NCBI GenBank assembly: GCA_027257055.1
Contig: JAPVLO010000054.1
Coordinates: forward strand, 5,332,001-5,396,000
Reading direction: 5' to 3'
DNA: 64,000 bases
Source: Cephalopachus bancanus
Taxonomy: Eukaryota; Chordata; Mammalia; Primates; Tarsiidae
Part shown: in pieces, positions 21,396 through 33,295 of the stretch
Numbering within the stretch: position 1 is the first letter of the stretch
Layout of the letters: each line of letters begins with the position of its first letter
The notes under the pieces: model-generated
Database searches by the model: none
Told to the model about the DNA's origin: nothing
Seen by the model: the letters and a program-made list of their open reading frames with translations, nothing else
Translations under genes and position numbers: made by a program

Positions 21396-22590
21396 TTCCT
21401 ATTGCCCCAAGACCCTCCATTCATTAAATCAGTGAGATTTAGTGTCGCAGGAGAAATGGCAAATTATAAACCAGCCCAAAGAAGTCTATTGAGCTTTAAA
21501 TGTTAATTTAAATAACCAGAAATAATATTCTTTAGCATTTTCAATCTTAGGAGATAGCTTTTTAAGAAATTTTTTTTCAGAAGAACATGAGCTTATATTA
21601 TATTGTAAAAAATAGAGTTTGGAGGAATACCTGGTGATATGAAAGTTAATTTTCCTCTATATTGAATGAAGAGTAAAAATACATCAATCTATGTAACGAC
21701 TAGTCTTGTGAGCACTTCAGGCCAAGTCCTAGAGGTTGGGAGATTATAGAATCTATAGAGGGATTGTGTCTTACTTTTCTGAGTGGATAGCCTGGGGAGA
21801 CTGAAGTTGCCTTTCCGGTCGAATATGTGTTAAGAGTAGCAATGGTTGCGTTATATTTCTAGGTAAATAGGTCTGAGAGTGGCTTCACAACATATCATGC
21901 TCTTTAGCTTAGTGCATTTAAGATCCATGAGCTTCCTATACACCAGTGAAGTGTAGATATGTTTAAGAGAGCACTGGAAAATGGAAACAAGCCTAAGTTT
22001 TGGAATGAAAGGATACCAGGAATAAATGCAGCACAAGTAATAAAAACCCAGACTGTGGTAAGACAATGGGCATCAGCAGCAGATGTACCCTGAAACCTTT
22101 CTCAAAATTGCTTGGAGACTTCTGGTTTCCAGTTTGGTACGTAAGGAGCTTGGAAGCCACCACACACTCAGTCCAAGCAAGAAATAAAAAGTTGAACTGA
22201 CTGGAAAATCAACAACTCTTCTTGTCAGTTTTACCTTTGGGAGCTTGACCAGATTTCCACACTAAATATTCATTGAAATAGCCCCTTGTGCTTCCAGCAG
22301 AGGGTGCAAAATGCGTTACTCTGTTCCTCTTAACAAGGCCTGCCCTCAAAAGAAACTAGTGAACCAGAGCCTAACCTGCAGAGCTTTATCTAAGTCTAAT
22401 GGACCTAGGGGAAGGGAAATATCCATCTATTGCCTGGTCTAGCCATCCTGTCAAGGTGGAACTGAGAAGCACTTGTGAAGCTCACAGTCCAGAGGCACAG
22501 GCTCCCTAAAAGACTGAGACCTAATTAGGTGTCTGTGGAATGCTTTTCCTCCCCATACCCGACCAAATATTACCTACTCTGAAGAGGAAT
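21396..22590. other. Unique sequence, no gene seen
   Basis: Less AT-rich than its surroundings around 22080-22590. Could include an old LTR or L1 3' UTR that I cannot name. No coding exon seen. Confidence 0.35.
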
Positions 22591-22599
22591 GCTGTTAAT

Positions 22600-22705
22600 G
22601 AGAAGACTGTGCATGTGACAGGTCAGGGCACATATGAGAAATCTCTGTACCTTCCTCACAGTTTTGTTGTGAAGCTCAAGCTGTCTAAAAAAATAAATAT
22701 TTTTT
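22600..22705 (+). mobile_element. Old L1 3' end
   Basis: ctctgtaccttcctcacag followed by ttgttgtgaagctcaagctg and taaaaaaataaat matches the terminal stretch of old L1 3' UTRs. Confidence 0.55.
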
Positions 22706-23769
22706 AAAATTGCATGCAAATTTTTTTTCCTTGGGAAGAACAAACTTTCTTCCTCCCTATTCCTGAGTAATGCATAACGTCTCTGGATGTCAATGGTCTC
22801 TGGGGAGACCAAGACGAGAAAAAGAAAGTCTAAAATTGAGTGTAAGTTTACCACATAAAGACTAACAAAAACAATCCATAATTTACTTAATTGAAGAATA
22901 ACGTTTTCTGCCTTAAGTAAAATGGAGGTTGAAAACCAAATTAAGTTCAGCTAGTTTTGAGGCTGCTAAATTTATGACTGACACCTGCTTATGGACTTCT
23001 AAAATTGTTATGCAAATATAAATTACACATGTGTAGATAGTGCAAGAAAATAAAATACATGCGTAGGTTATTATGAATGCAGCTAGAGAAGCCAAACAAT
23101 AGCTTGAAAAATTATAATTAAGTCTAAAAAGGAGTTCTTTCTTTCTTTGGTAACCCTTGGTACTAAAATAGTAGAGTACTGAGAATGGATAAATATGTAG
23201 AGATATCTTTTTAAGGAGTTCAATAATGTTAATATAGCAAGTTACTTCAAAGTTTTCAAATGATCCTTTCAAAGAAGGGAAATAGAATAATAAAAAGTTA
23301 CTCATGCTGGTGTTTAAAGAATAAATTGGAAGTTTCTGATAATGGTGGACTAAGAAATTCAGATCTGGGAAAAACCTAAAAAAGGCATCTGTTTGAAGAC
23401 AATGGAAAGCTAAAAATGCAGTGAAGAATTACAGTCAAGAAAAAGAAATCCAGAGAAATGACCCTGGCATTTTTGATGTTTATATCCTAGTAACATTTGC
23501 TTATTCTAAAGTATGGCTGAGAGCCTGAAAAATTTGTAGAGAATAAAAATTGGAATTCAGTCCACTGAAGTCCCCTGGTCAGCCCTAGTCTTCAGGCTTT
23601 CAGTTGTAACCTAAAAGTACTCTAAGAACTGGAAATTGATCACTTTTTTAGAAATTGTAGCCTAGCTGTGAATCATAAGAATTCATAGTGTGCTAAGGTA
23701 ATCTAGAAATATTGGGGCCCTGTCTATCAGAAGCAAAAGTAAAGCCTCTGTGGAGGAAGGTCAAATCAT
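22706..23769. other. AT-rich sequence, nothing recognised
   Basis: No gene, named repeat or clear boundary seen. Confidence 0.35.
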
Positions 23770-25560
23770 CCAAGATGCTAGAATTAATGCTCAAATTTTC
23801 CAGTGCCACAGGATGGGTCAATATACAAAAATAAGTGACATTTTTATGTACTAGCATCAAACAATTGCAAGATGAAATTGAAAATATCATATCATTTACG
23901 ATATTATGAAAGTATAATACTTGATAATAAATATAACAAATATGTTCACATTGGCATACACAATATTATTAAGATAGCCACTCTCTCCAAATTGATATAT
24001 GTATTCAAAGCAATTCCAATCATAATATTAATCAATTCCAATCATAATTCTAATCATAATATTCTGGATTCTTTTTTTCTAGAAATTTTTATATTAATTC
24101 TAAAATTTATAAAGAATTAAAATTATAGTCACCAAAACAATTTTTTTAGTGTTGTAGAACTTACACTACCTAATTGCAAGACTTACCACAAAGTTGCATT
24201 AATTAATTCAGGCAGTGTGTATTAGCATAAAAAAGATGTTTAGATTCATGAAACAGTACAGAGTCCAGAAATAGACCAAACCTATGTAGTCAATTGATTT
24301 TCAACAAAGATGCTTAGATAATTCCACAGGGTAAAGGATTGTTTTAAAATAAGGGCATCATTATGAAAAAAAAGATAACTGCTACATTACATTATATATA
24401 AAATTTAATTTGAAATGATTAATAAAACTAAAACTTAAAACTTCTGTTAAAAAATAGAAAATCTTTCTAACTTTGGGGTAGGCAAACACTTAGAAGAGAC
24501 AAAAAAAAAGAGTGACTATAAAGAAAATGTTGATAAAAGAAATACCATGAAAATTAAGATCTTCTACCCATCAAATAACACTTGAGAAAATGGCAGACAA
24601 GATACTAAAGAGGACAATGTTTACAACACATATATCTGACAACTGATGTTTTTCTGAAATATATAATAATAATTCTTCTAACTCAATAAGACTAACAACC
24701 TGATGAAAATTAGGCAAAACTTCAACAAATGCTTCTCAAAAGAAAATATAACAATGACCAATTATCTTATAAAAAGATGTTCAGCATCATTAGTCATCAG
24801 ATAAATGCAAATTAAAATAACATAAGATACCATTTAATAGTCACTAGAATGACAACAATTAAAAGAGGGTCATTATCGAGTTTTGGCAAGATTGTGGAAT
24901 AATTAGAACTCTTACATATTGCTGGCAGTAATAGAAATGACACAACCACCTTTCAAAAAGAGACTGACAATATCTTATAAAGTGAAAAATATGCTTAGCA
25001 CATGACTAGCAGTTCCACCATTATGTGTTCATTTACTCAAGAGAAAGCAATATAAGAATTTCTGGACACAGGACAGTCTATGAAATTCATCACATTAAGA
25101 TTATAGTGGGGAAAAACAATATAATCCTTTTAGTAGATGCTAAAAAGCATTTAGTGAACTTTAAAATCTATTTATGGTAACAATTCTTGACAAAGTAAGA
25201 CTAGAATACAGTTTTCTTAATCTGATAACAATACATAGAGCAAAACCTACAGAAAATGTCATAGTTAATAATGAAAAAATTTTCAAAAGCTTTTCTGCTG
25301 AGGCTGCTAGACATAATTATATACCTTCATCATCCATATCAACATTGTATTGTAGGTCCGACTAGTATAATATGGCAAATGTGGGAAAGAAAAGTAAAAA
25401 GATGAGTAAGAGGAAAAATAAAACTCCTATTATTCTCATTTAATATGATTTAATACCTAGAAAAAGAAAATAAATTTTCATGTAAATTATTAGAATTAAT
25501 CAATGAATTTAGCAAAGTTTATTTGAGTTAAAATCAACTTTTAAAATTATTGTATTGATA
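23770..25560 (+). mobile_element. Old L1M, sense, rearranged
   Basis: Highly diverged L1 ORF2. The first part (23770-25070) matches the RT-to-C-terminal region: aaagcaattccaatcata, gatagccactctctcc, cagcatcattagtcatcag. From about 25070 to 25560 the order jumps back to the RT region (ttagtagatgctaaaaagc, catagttaataatgaaaa), so two fragments or a rearranged copy are present. No open frame survives. Confidence 0.7.
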
Positions 25561-25649
25561 TAGACCAACATAGGAGCAAACCTGACACTTTTCACTGCCA
25601 TCATTGTCAATAGGCATGTACAGCGCACTTGATGATTAAATAAAATGAC

Positions 25650-26760
25650 ATATTTGAATAATTCCTGTAAGCATTTCTTGTAGAGTAGGTCTAGTGGTAA
25701 CAAACTCCCTCAGCTATTGTTTATCTTGAAATGTCTTTAATTTCTTTTTCATTTTTGAAGGACAATTTTGCTGTATGTAGAATACTTGACTGATTTTTGT
25801 TTTTCTTTCAACACTTTAAACATATCAACCCACTACCTTTTGGCCCTCACAATTTCTGATGAGAAATTTTCCGATACTCTTATTAAGAATCCTTAGTGTG
25901 TAACAAATCACTTCACCTTCTGCTTTTGATAGTTCGATTATATGTCATACTGTGGGTCTACTTGGAGTTTCTTGAACTTATTGGGCTTTACAGATTCATA
26001 TCTTTCACTAAATTTGGAAACATTTCAGCCGTTATTTCATAAACTATTCTTTCTGGTATTTCACCTTCTTCTGACAATGTTCATCTTGGTCAAATTGACG
26101 GTGTCCCATACATTCCTTAAGCTCTGTTCACTTTTTATTCTGCTTCTCAGGCTCAATAATTTCAATTGTTCTATCTTCAAATTCATTGATTTTTTTCCCT
26201 TCTGCTTGCTGAAATCTTCTTTTAAACCCTTGTAGTTTTTTTTTTTTTATTCTAATCATGTCATTGCACTTTTCAGCTCCAGAATTTTATTTTGGTAACT
26301 TTTTATAACTTATAATTTTTAACTCTTTTGATATTTTCATTTTGTTCATACATTGTTCTTTTTCAATGCTGATTCTTTAGCTCTTGGAATATCTTTGAGA
26401 CATTATTTTAAAGTCTTGTCAAGGAAGTTTGACATCTGGACATTCCCTCAGATACACTTATTGTCAGTTTAACTTTGTTCCTTTGAATGGGGCATGCATT
26501 CCTGTTTCTTTGTATGACTTGTGATTCTTGTTGTTGTTTTGTTGCTCAAAACTAGAGATTTTAATCTTATAATATGGTAAGTCTCCTCCCCAGGTTTTGT
26601 TAGATTTTAGTAATCTATTTATGTCGTAGAGTATCTCTGTGTCAGGGATCTGCCTTAAGTAAAAGCTAAAGATCTTTTCATATTGTTTTGCTGAGTCAGG
26701 CACCATGCACTAGTTAACAATGTTGTAGACGACTCCAACTACATGGATGATAGCAAAGAT
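25650..26760 (-). mobile_element. Old L1M ORF1/5' region, reverse
   Basis: Antisense L1M: catttcttgtagagtaggtct, tgaaggacaattttgctg, then ttcagccgttatttcataa and the coiled-coil region of ORF1 read backwards. Highly diverged. It lies back to back with the sense L1M at 23770-25560, which may indicate a 5'-inversion event or two separate insertions. Confidence 0.65.
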
Positions 26761-26992
26761 TATTTATCAGGATGCCAGCTATCAAGAATAGAAGTTCAAA
26801 CACACTTCTCACCATATCTTGGCATTGGCATTACCAAGGAAAACACAACACAGTCAAGCACTGGATGAAACAATACTTTCCTTCACATAGAGAAGGGGCA
26901 GAGCAAGATTAGCTCGACTTGCTGATATTTCTCTCAGATACTATGAGTAGAAATATTTTAATTGGGTGGTTTAGTTTTTCTTTCATCCTGCC

Positions 26993-27075
26993 ATATATAT
27001 ATATATATATATACACATATATATACATATATATATATGTATACATACATATAAAATATATAATATATATTCTCT
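26993..27075. repeat. (TA)n-rich microsatellite
   Basis: Imperfect TA/CATA dinucleotide tract of about 80 bases, able to form cruciform or unwound DNA. Confidence 0.95.
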
Positions 27076-27115
27076 CTATATAAAATATATGTGATATATA
27101 AAATTTAAAATGCAT

Positions 27116-28029
27116 TTCTCATAAAATGAGTATGAAGAACAGTTCTCTGCTCTAAAATATCTCTACCATCCAACACCACCTTTCTACAATAATTTTTAAA
27201 AGGATTTATTCCCTAATTATGAGAATGAGGTGGTGAGAAAGCTGCTACACCAAAATACAAAGTACATTCTCAGATTTCTATTTTAAATAGACCTGTTTTG
27301 TAATAAATGATAGCACAGTAAGCAGGAAAATAATGAAGAATATAAAGCAATTCCAATCCAGATAAGGAATTTCTGAGTATAAATAACATTCTCTAGAATC
27401 TCTCTTTCAAAATTGATCTACATGGGACCATTTGTGTGGTCTGAACAGTTTTGCAGTCTGATTAATGTATTTTGTCAGATACAATGAAGGAAATCTAGGC
27501 TTCTTGAAATATATTTCATTTAATAATTATTTTCCTTACACTATTCAATTTTCATTTAAATGTTAGACTAAGAAGAGCTTCTAATATGAGCTAATTTAGA
27601 TAAAGAATATTTACTTTTCTACTGTAGACTTGAATTAATGAACATTTAAAATCAATAAATGCAGTTTTAGTACATTTAAATGTACATATTTCATTTAAAT
27701 TAGCAGAATGTGAACTGGTAAATATGAATCAGGGGACCTAAGGTAATTAATGCATCAGAGGAACTCATATTTAGTAAATCTATTGATTTATCTGTTTATA
27801 GAAATAATTTTCTCTAAACTACTTTGCATATTTTCTTTGAATTATTTTTGCATTTTTATTTAGGCTTTTCATCTTAGATTGATTACAGATTTAGAAAGAT
27901 AAATGCTGGACAAAATATAGAAGCAATATAGGTAAGGGGGAAGAAATCAACTGGTATTTTAAAAAATAAACACAATTTTTTTCACTTTTTGTTTTTATTT
28001 TGCCTTATTCTTTTTTATAATTGTTATTT
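27116..28029. other. AT-rich sequence, nothing recognised
   Basis: Lies left of the large L1 nest. No gene or named repeat seen. Confidence 0.35.
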
Positions 28030-30900
28030 TAGACTCAAGGGGTACACATGTGTATTCGTTACATGGACATATTGGTAGAAATTGGATCTCAGGTGGCCCA
28101 TTCCCTAGATAGTGAACATTGTGACCCATAGGTAGTTTCTAAATTCTAACCCTTCCAGCCTCCCCCGCTTATTTGTGTCCCCAGCATTATCTCCCTCTTT
28201 GTGACCATTTAGCTTCCACATAAGAGTGAGAATATGCAGTTTTTTCTGTTTCTCTGTCAGTTTACTTAGGATGATGATCTCTAGCTCCAGCCATGTTGCT
28301 GCAAAGGACATGATTTCATTCTTTTTCATGGCTACATAGTATACCACAGTGTATATACATTACATTTTCATCATCCACTGATCAACTGATGGGCATTTAG
28401 GTTGATTCCACATCTTTGCAATTGTGAATTGTGCTGCAATGAACATGCGGGTGCAAGCATCTTTTTTCATATAACAACCTCTGTTCCTTAGGGGAGTTAC
28501 CTAGTAAAGGATTACTGGATCAAATGGTATATCTACTTTTTGCTATTTGAGTAATCTCCATACCACTTTGCATAGAGGTTATTCTAATTTACACTCCCCC
28601 AAAATTGTATCAGTGTTGCTTTACTTGGCATCCTTGCCAGAATCTATTGTTTTTTGACTTTTTAAATAATGGCCATTCTGACTGGTGTAAGGTGGTATCT
28701 CGTGGTTTTAATTTGCTTTTTCCTGATGATTAGTGGTGTTGAGCATTTTTTCATATGTTTGTTGGCCATTTGTATATCTTTTTTTGAGAGATGTCTGTTC
28801 ATATTGTCTGCCCACTTTTTAATGGGATTATTTACTTTTTTCTTGCTGATTTCTTTGTAGATTTTGAATATTAGTCCTTTGTTGGATGTATAGTTTGCAA
28901 ATATCTTCTCCAATTCTGGTGGCGACCTGTTTGCTCTGTAGATTGTTTCTTTTGCTATACAGAAGCTTTTTAGTTTAATTAATTCCCACTTTCATTTGTT
29001 TTCATTTTATTTACTTTTGAGGTATTAGGTATAAATTATTTGCCTAGCGCCAATGTCCTTAAAAGTCTTCCTGGGTTTATTCTAGTACTTTTATGGTTTC
29101 AGGTCTGATATTTAAGTCTTCAACCCATCAGCAGTTAATTTTTGTATATGGGAGGAGATAGAGATCAAGTTTCATTTTTCTGCATGTAGCTATCCAATTT
29201 TCCCAGCACCATTTGTTGAATAAGTTGTCCTTTTCCCAGTGTATATTTTTGTCTGTTTTGTCAAAGATCAGTGGCTTATAGGTATTGAAACTCATTTCTG
29301 GTTTCTCTATTCTGTTCCATTGGTCCATGTATCTGCTCTTGTACCAGTACTATGCTGTTTGGGTTACTACAGCCTTGTAGCATAATTTGAAGTCAGGTAA
29401 TGTGGTGCCTCCAGTTTTGTTCTTTTTGCTTAGGCTTGCTTTGGCTATTCTGGCTCTTTTTTTGTTCCATATGATCTTTTGGATTTTTTTCTAATTATGT
29501 GAAAAATTGCATTGGTAGTTTGATTGGGATTGCTTTGAATCTGTAGGTTACCTTGGGTACTATGGTCATTTTAATAATGTTAATTCTTCTAATCCATGAT
29601 TATGGAATATTTCTCCATTTGTTAGTGTCCTCTGCAGTTCCTTTCATCAGAGTTTTGTAGTTTTCCTTGTAGAGAGCTTTCACCTCCTTGGCTAAATATA
29701 TTCCATATTTTAACTTTTTTGGCTGATATTGTAAATGGAATTGAGTTCTTGATTTGATTCTCAGCTTAGTCACTATTGGTGTACAGCAGTGCTACTGATT
29801 TGTGTTATTTTGTATCCTGAAACTTTACCAAATTTATTTATCAAGTCCGGGTGTCTTTTACAGGAGTCTTCAAGGTTCTCTAGGTATAAGATAATATCAT
29901 CAACATACAGAAATAGTTTTATTTCTTCTTTTCCAATTTGGATACACTTTATTTATTTTTCTTGACCGATTGCTTTGGCTAATACTTCCAGTACTATGTT
30001 GAGTAGTTGGGGTGAAAGTGGGCATTCTGGCCCTGTTTCAGTTCTGAAGGGAAATGTGTTCTACTTTTCCCCATTCAGGATGACATTGACTATGAATTTG
30101 TTGCATATAGCTTTTATTATTTTAACAAATGTTCTCTCTATATCTATTGTATTGAGGGTTTTATCATGAAGGGATGCTGGATTTTATCAAATGCTTTTTC
30201 TGTGTCTGTTGAAATGATCATATTATTTTTGTTTTGCTTCTATTTATATAGTGAATTGTGTTTATTAATTTGCATATGTTGAACTGCCCTTGTATCCCTG
30301 GGATAAAACCCAGTTGGTCATGGCATATTATTATTTTTTTTACGTGCTATTGAATTCAATTTGCTAAGATTTTGTTGAGGATTTTTGCACCTATGTTTAT
30401 AAGGGATATTGGTCTGTAGTTTTCATTTTGTTGAGTCTGTTTCTGGCTTTGGTATCAGAGTGTTACTGGCCTCATAGAATGAGTTGGGGAAGATGCTCTC
30501 TTCTTCAAAGTTGGGTAATAGTTCCAGTAAAATTGGTTTGAGTTCTTCTTTGAAGGTCTGGTAGAATTCAACTGTGAGTTCATCAGGTCCTGGATTTTTG
30601 TTGTTGTTGTTGGGAGACTTCAACTACTATTTCAATCTCACTACTCATTATTGGCTTGTTCAGGGTTTCTATTTCTTCTTGGTTCAAGATTGGGAGGTTG
30701 TGTTTCCAAGAATTTATCCATTTCCTCTAGATTGCCTAGTTTGTTTGCACGGAGGTGTTTGTAATAGTTTTGGATGATCTTTTGAATTTCCTTCATATCA
30801 GTTGTAATGTCTTTTTCATTTCTGATTGAACTAATTTGAGTCTCTCTCTTTGTTTCTTAATTAATCTAACCAGTGAGGTCTATTAATTTATCTTCTTTTA
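28030..30900 (-). mobile_element. L1-D, outermost L1 of the nest, 3' part
   Basis: Antisense L1 of an older primate type. The 3' UTR begins at about 28030 (actcaaggggtacacatgtg) and ORF2 runs rightwards to 30900, interrupted by many stops. It breaks exactly where the next L1's A tail begins and resumes at 42036. The TSD-like ttatcttcttttaa (30888-30901) against ttatctttttaaa (42036-42048) marks the insertion site. Confidence 0.9.
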
Positions 30901-31390
30901 ATATTTTATTTTAAAAATGTAGAGTAAAATTCAGGATTTGGTATAAAAGTGGTCATCATACAGGTAAATTTTGGGCATCCCGTTGGTCCCCACTTTGCCT
31001 GGTTTGAGATCAGGTACTTTTATTGATGTGTTTCCCCCTCCCTGACCCCAGCAGTAACCTGCTACTGACAATCCCTTTCTTACAGTATTATGGTAAATGT
31101 TCAGAGTCTGCTTATGAGTGAGAACATGTGGTACTCTGTTCTTTGTTTTTATGATAGATCACTGAGTATTATTGACTCTAAATCTATACAAGTTGATGTG
31201 AACTTCACATGCTTGTCCTTTTTATGACTGTGTAATATTCCATTATGCATACGTACCATGTTCTTTTTATCCAGTCCGGTTTCAGTAGGCAGCATGGTTG
31301 ATTCCATGTTTTTGCTATACAAAAACATGGAATCTCCTCTCCCCTTGTTGTTGAAGTCTTTGCCAAAGATGAGTTGGTTGAGGAACGGAG
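30901..31390 (-). mobile_element. L1-H, 3' part (full-length L1 split by later insertions)
   Basis: Starts with the A tail (reverse tattttattttaaaaatg), followed by a 3' UTR of the type seen at 9376 and 56107 and the ORF2 C-terminus. At 31314-31326 the sequence jumps from the ORF2 C-terminal region to a more N-terminal ORF2 segment (PPFLNQLIFGKD region), an internal deletion. Together with 38546-42035 this forms one L1 inserted in L1-D. Confidence 0.85.
31301..31333. repeat. Perfect 13-bp inverted repeat at a deletion junction
   Basis: Arms attccatgttttt (31301-31313) and aaaaacatggaat (31321-31333) with a 7-base loop. It lies exactly where the L1-H ORF2 sequence jumps. Confidence 0.9.
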
Positions 31391-31503
31391 GTTTTTTTTT
31401 TATCAATATTTTTTATTTTGATATTGTGGGGTACAGTTAAGGGTTAGGTATACAAGTATGCTTCATTTAGGCCCCCTTGTTGATAACCGGTGTCTCCCCA
31501 TCC
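31327..31503. repeat. Duplicated L1-insertion junction, copy 1
   Basis: ORF2 segment ending gaggaacggagg, then T10, then the L1 3' UTR to ccatccccag. A near-identical copy is at 32291-32474, with three substitutions that I can count outside the T-run. The copies are far more similar than unrelated L1s in this window. Confidence 0.9.
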
Positions 31504-32353
31504 CCAGTACTTCAATAAACAAGCGTGTGCAGGTGTCTTTTTTATAGAATGCTTTGAGTTTCTCTCAAAGGCGATTGCTGGGTTACATGAAAGGTCAATT
31601 TCTGGTTCTTTAGAAACTGTCATACTGTTTTTCATAGAGGTTGAACAAGTTTGCATTCCTGCCAGCAGTGTAGAAGCATTCCCTTTTTTCTGCATTCTTG
31701 CCAGTATCTGTTGTTGTTTGTTTTTATTAATGATGGCCATTCTTACTGGGGTTAGTTGGTATCTCAATGTGGTTTTGATTTGCATTTCTCTGGTGATTAG
31801 TGAATCTGAGCACTCTGTTGTGTGTCTATTGGCTGCCCTTGTATCTTCTTTTGAGAAGGTTCTATTCATATCTTTTGCCCACTTTTTAATGGGGCTTATT
31901 CCCCCCTTTTGGCATGTTTGAGTTCCTTGTAGATCCTGGATGTTAGGCCTTTGTCAGATATACAGTTGGCAAATATTTTTTCCCATTCTGTGTACTGTCT
32001 CCCCACTTTCTCGATGGTTTCTTTTGTTTTGCTGAAGCTTTTCATTTTAATGATGTCCCATTTGTCTTATCCCTTATGGCATGCACACCTGGGTTTTGAT
32101 CAGGAATTGATTGCTTACTTCGATTTCTGTAAGGGTGTCTCCTGCATTTTCTAAGATTCTTATAGTTTCAGGTTTTATGTTTAGGTCTTTAATCCATTTA
32201 GTGTTGACTATTGTGTATAGTGATAGGTAGGGGTCCTGTTTCAATCTTCTGCAAGTGGTCAGTCAGTTTTCCCATACCATTTACTGAATAGGTTCTCCTC
32301 TCCCCTTGTTGTTGGAGTCTTTGCCAAAGATGAGTTGGTTGAGGAACGGAGGT
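31391..32353 (-). mobile_element. L1 segment X, duplicated block
   Basis: L1 tail and a short 3' UTR (31391-31503), then ORF2 C-terminal sequence from 31504 with about 320 bases of 3' UTR and ORF2 end missing at the junction. ORF2 continues to gaggaacggagg at 32353. Its right edge repeats the right edge of L1-H at 31390, so it is best explained as a tandem duplication of about 965 bases rather than an independent insertion. Confidence 0.75.
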
Positions 32354-32474
32354 TTTTTTTTTTTTAATCAATATTTTTTATTTTGATATTGTGGAGTACA
32401 GTTAAGGGTTAGGTATACAAGTATGCTTCATTTAGGCCCCCTTGTTGATAACAGGTGTCTCCCCATCCCCAGAC
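32291..32474. repeat. Duplicated L1-insertion junction, copy 2
   Basis: Second copy of the block at 31327-31503, here with T13. It continues into complete L1-B 3' UTR sequence (cagacagatgtttactacc), so this is the original junction. Confidence 0.9.
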
Positions 32475-33295
32475 AGATGTTTACTACCATTAGTCCCACC
32501 CCCCCATGGTTTCCCACCACTGTCAGTTATTTTCTTATGGTAGTGGGTTGGATGATCAAGGTCCACTATATGAGTGAAAATATGTGATACTCAGATCTTT
32601 GTTTCTGTGAGAGGTCACTCAGTATTATAGACTCTAGCTCCATCCAGGTTGCTGCGAAATTCAGGATTTTGCTCTTTTTTATGACTGCATAGTATTCCAT
32701 CGTGTATATGTACCACATTTTTTAATCCAGTCCTCTTTTGATGGATAGCGTGGTTGGTTCCAGGTTCTTGCTATTGTGAACAATGCTGCAATAAACATTC
32801 GTGTGCAGGTATCTTTTTTATAGAGTGATTTGGGTTCTTCAGGGTATATTCCCAGTAAGGGGATTGCAGGGTCATATGGGAGGTTAATGTTTAGAGCTTT
32901 TAGCAATCGCCACACTACTTTCCACAGAGGTTGCACTAGTTTACACTCTCACCAACAGTGTAGGAGTGTTCCCTTTTCGCCACACTGTCTCCAACAGCTA
33001 TTATTTTTGGAGTTATTGATAATTGCCATTCTGACTGGAGTTAGCTGGTATCTCAGTGTGGTTTTGATTTGCATCTCCCTGATGATTAGTGAGGTTGAGA
33101 ATTTCTTCATGTGTCTGTTGGCTGCTTGGATGTCTTCCTTTGTGAAGTGTCTGTTCATATCTTTTGCCCATTTTATAATGGGGTTGTTTGTTTTTTTCTT
33201 TTCAGCACATTTGAGTTCCTTGTAGATCCAAGATGTTAAGCCTTTGTCAGACCTGGAGTTGGCAAATACTTTTTCCCAGTCTGTAGGCTGTCTTT

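Noticed and set aside
22913..23305. 130-codon minus-strand frame with hydrophobic stretches
   Set aside because: AT-rich chance frame; no splice context, family match or repeat-independent support.
31490..31921. 143-codon plus-strand frame
   Set aside because: Antisense shadow of L1 ORF2 in segment X.
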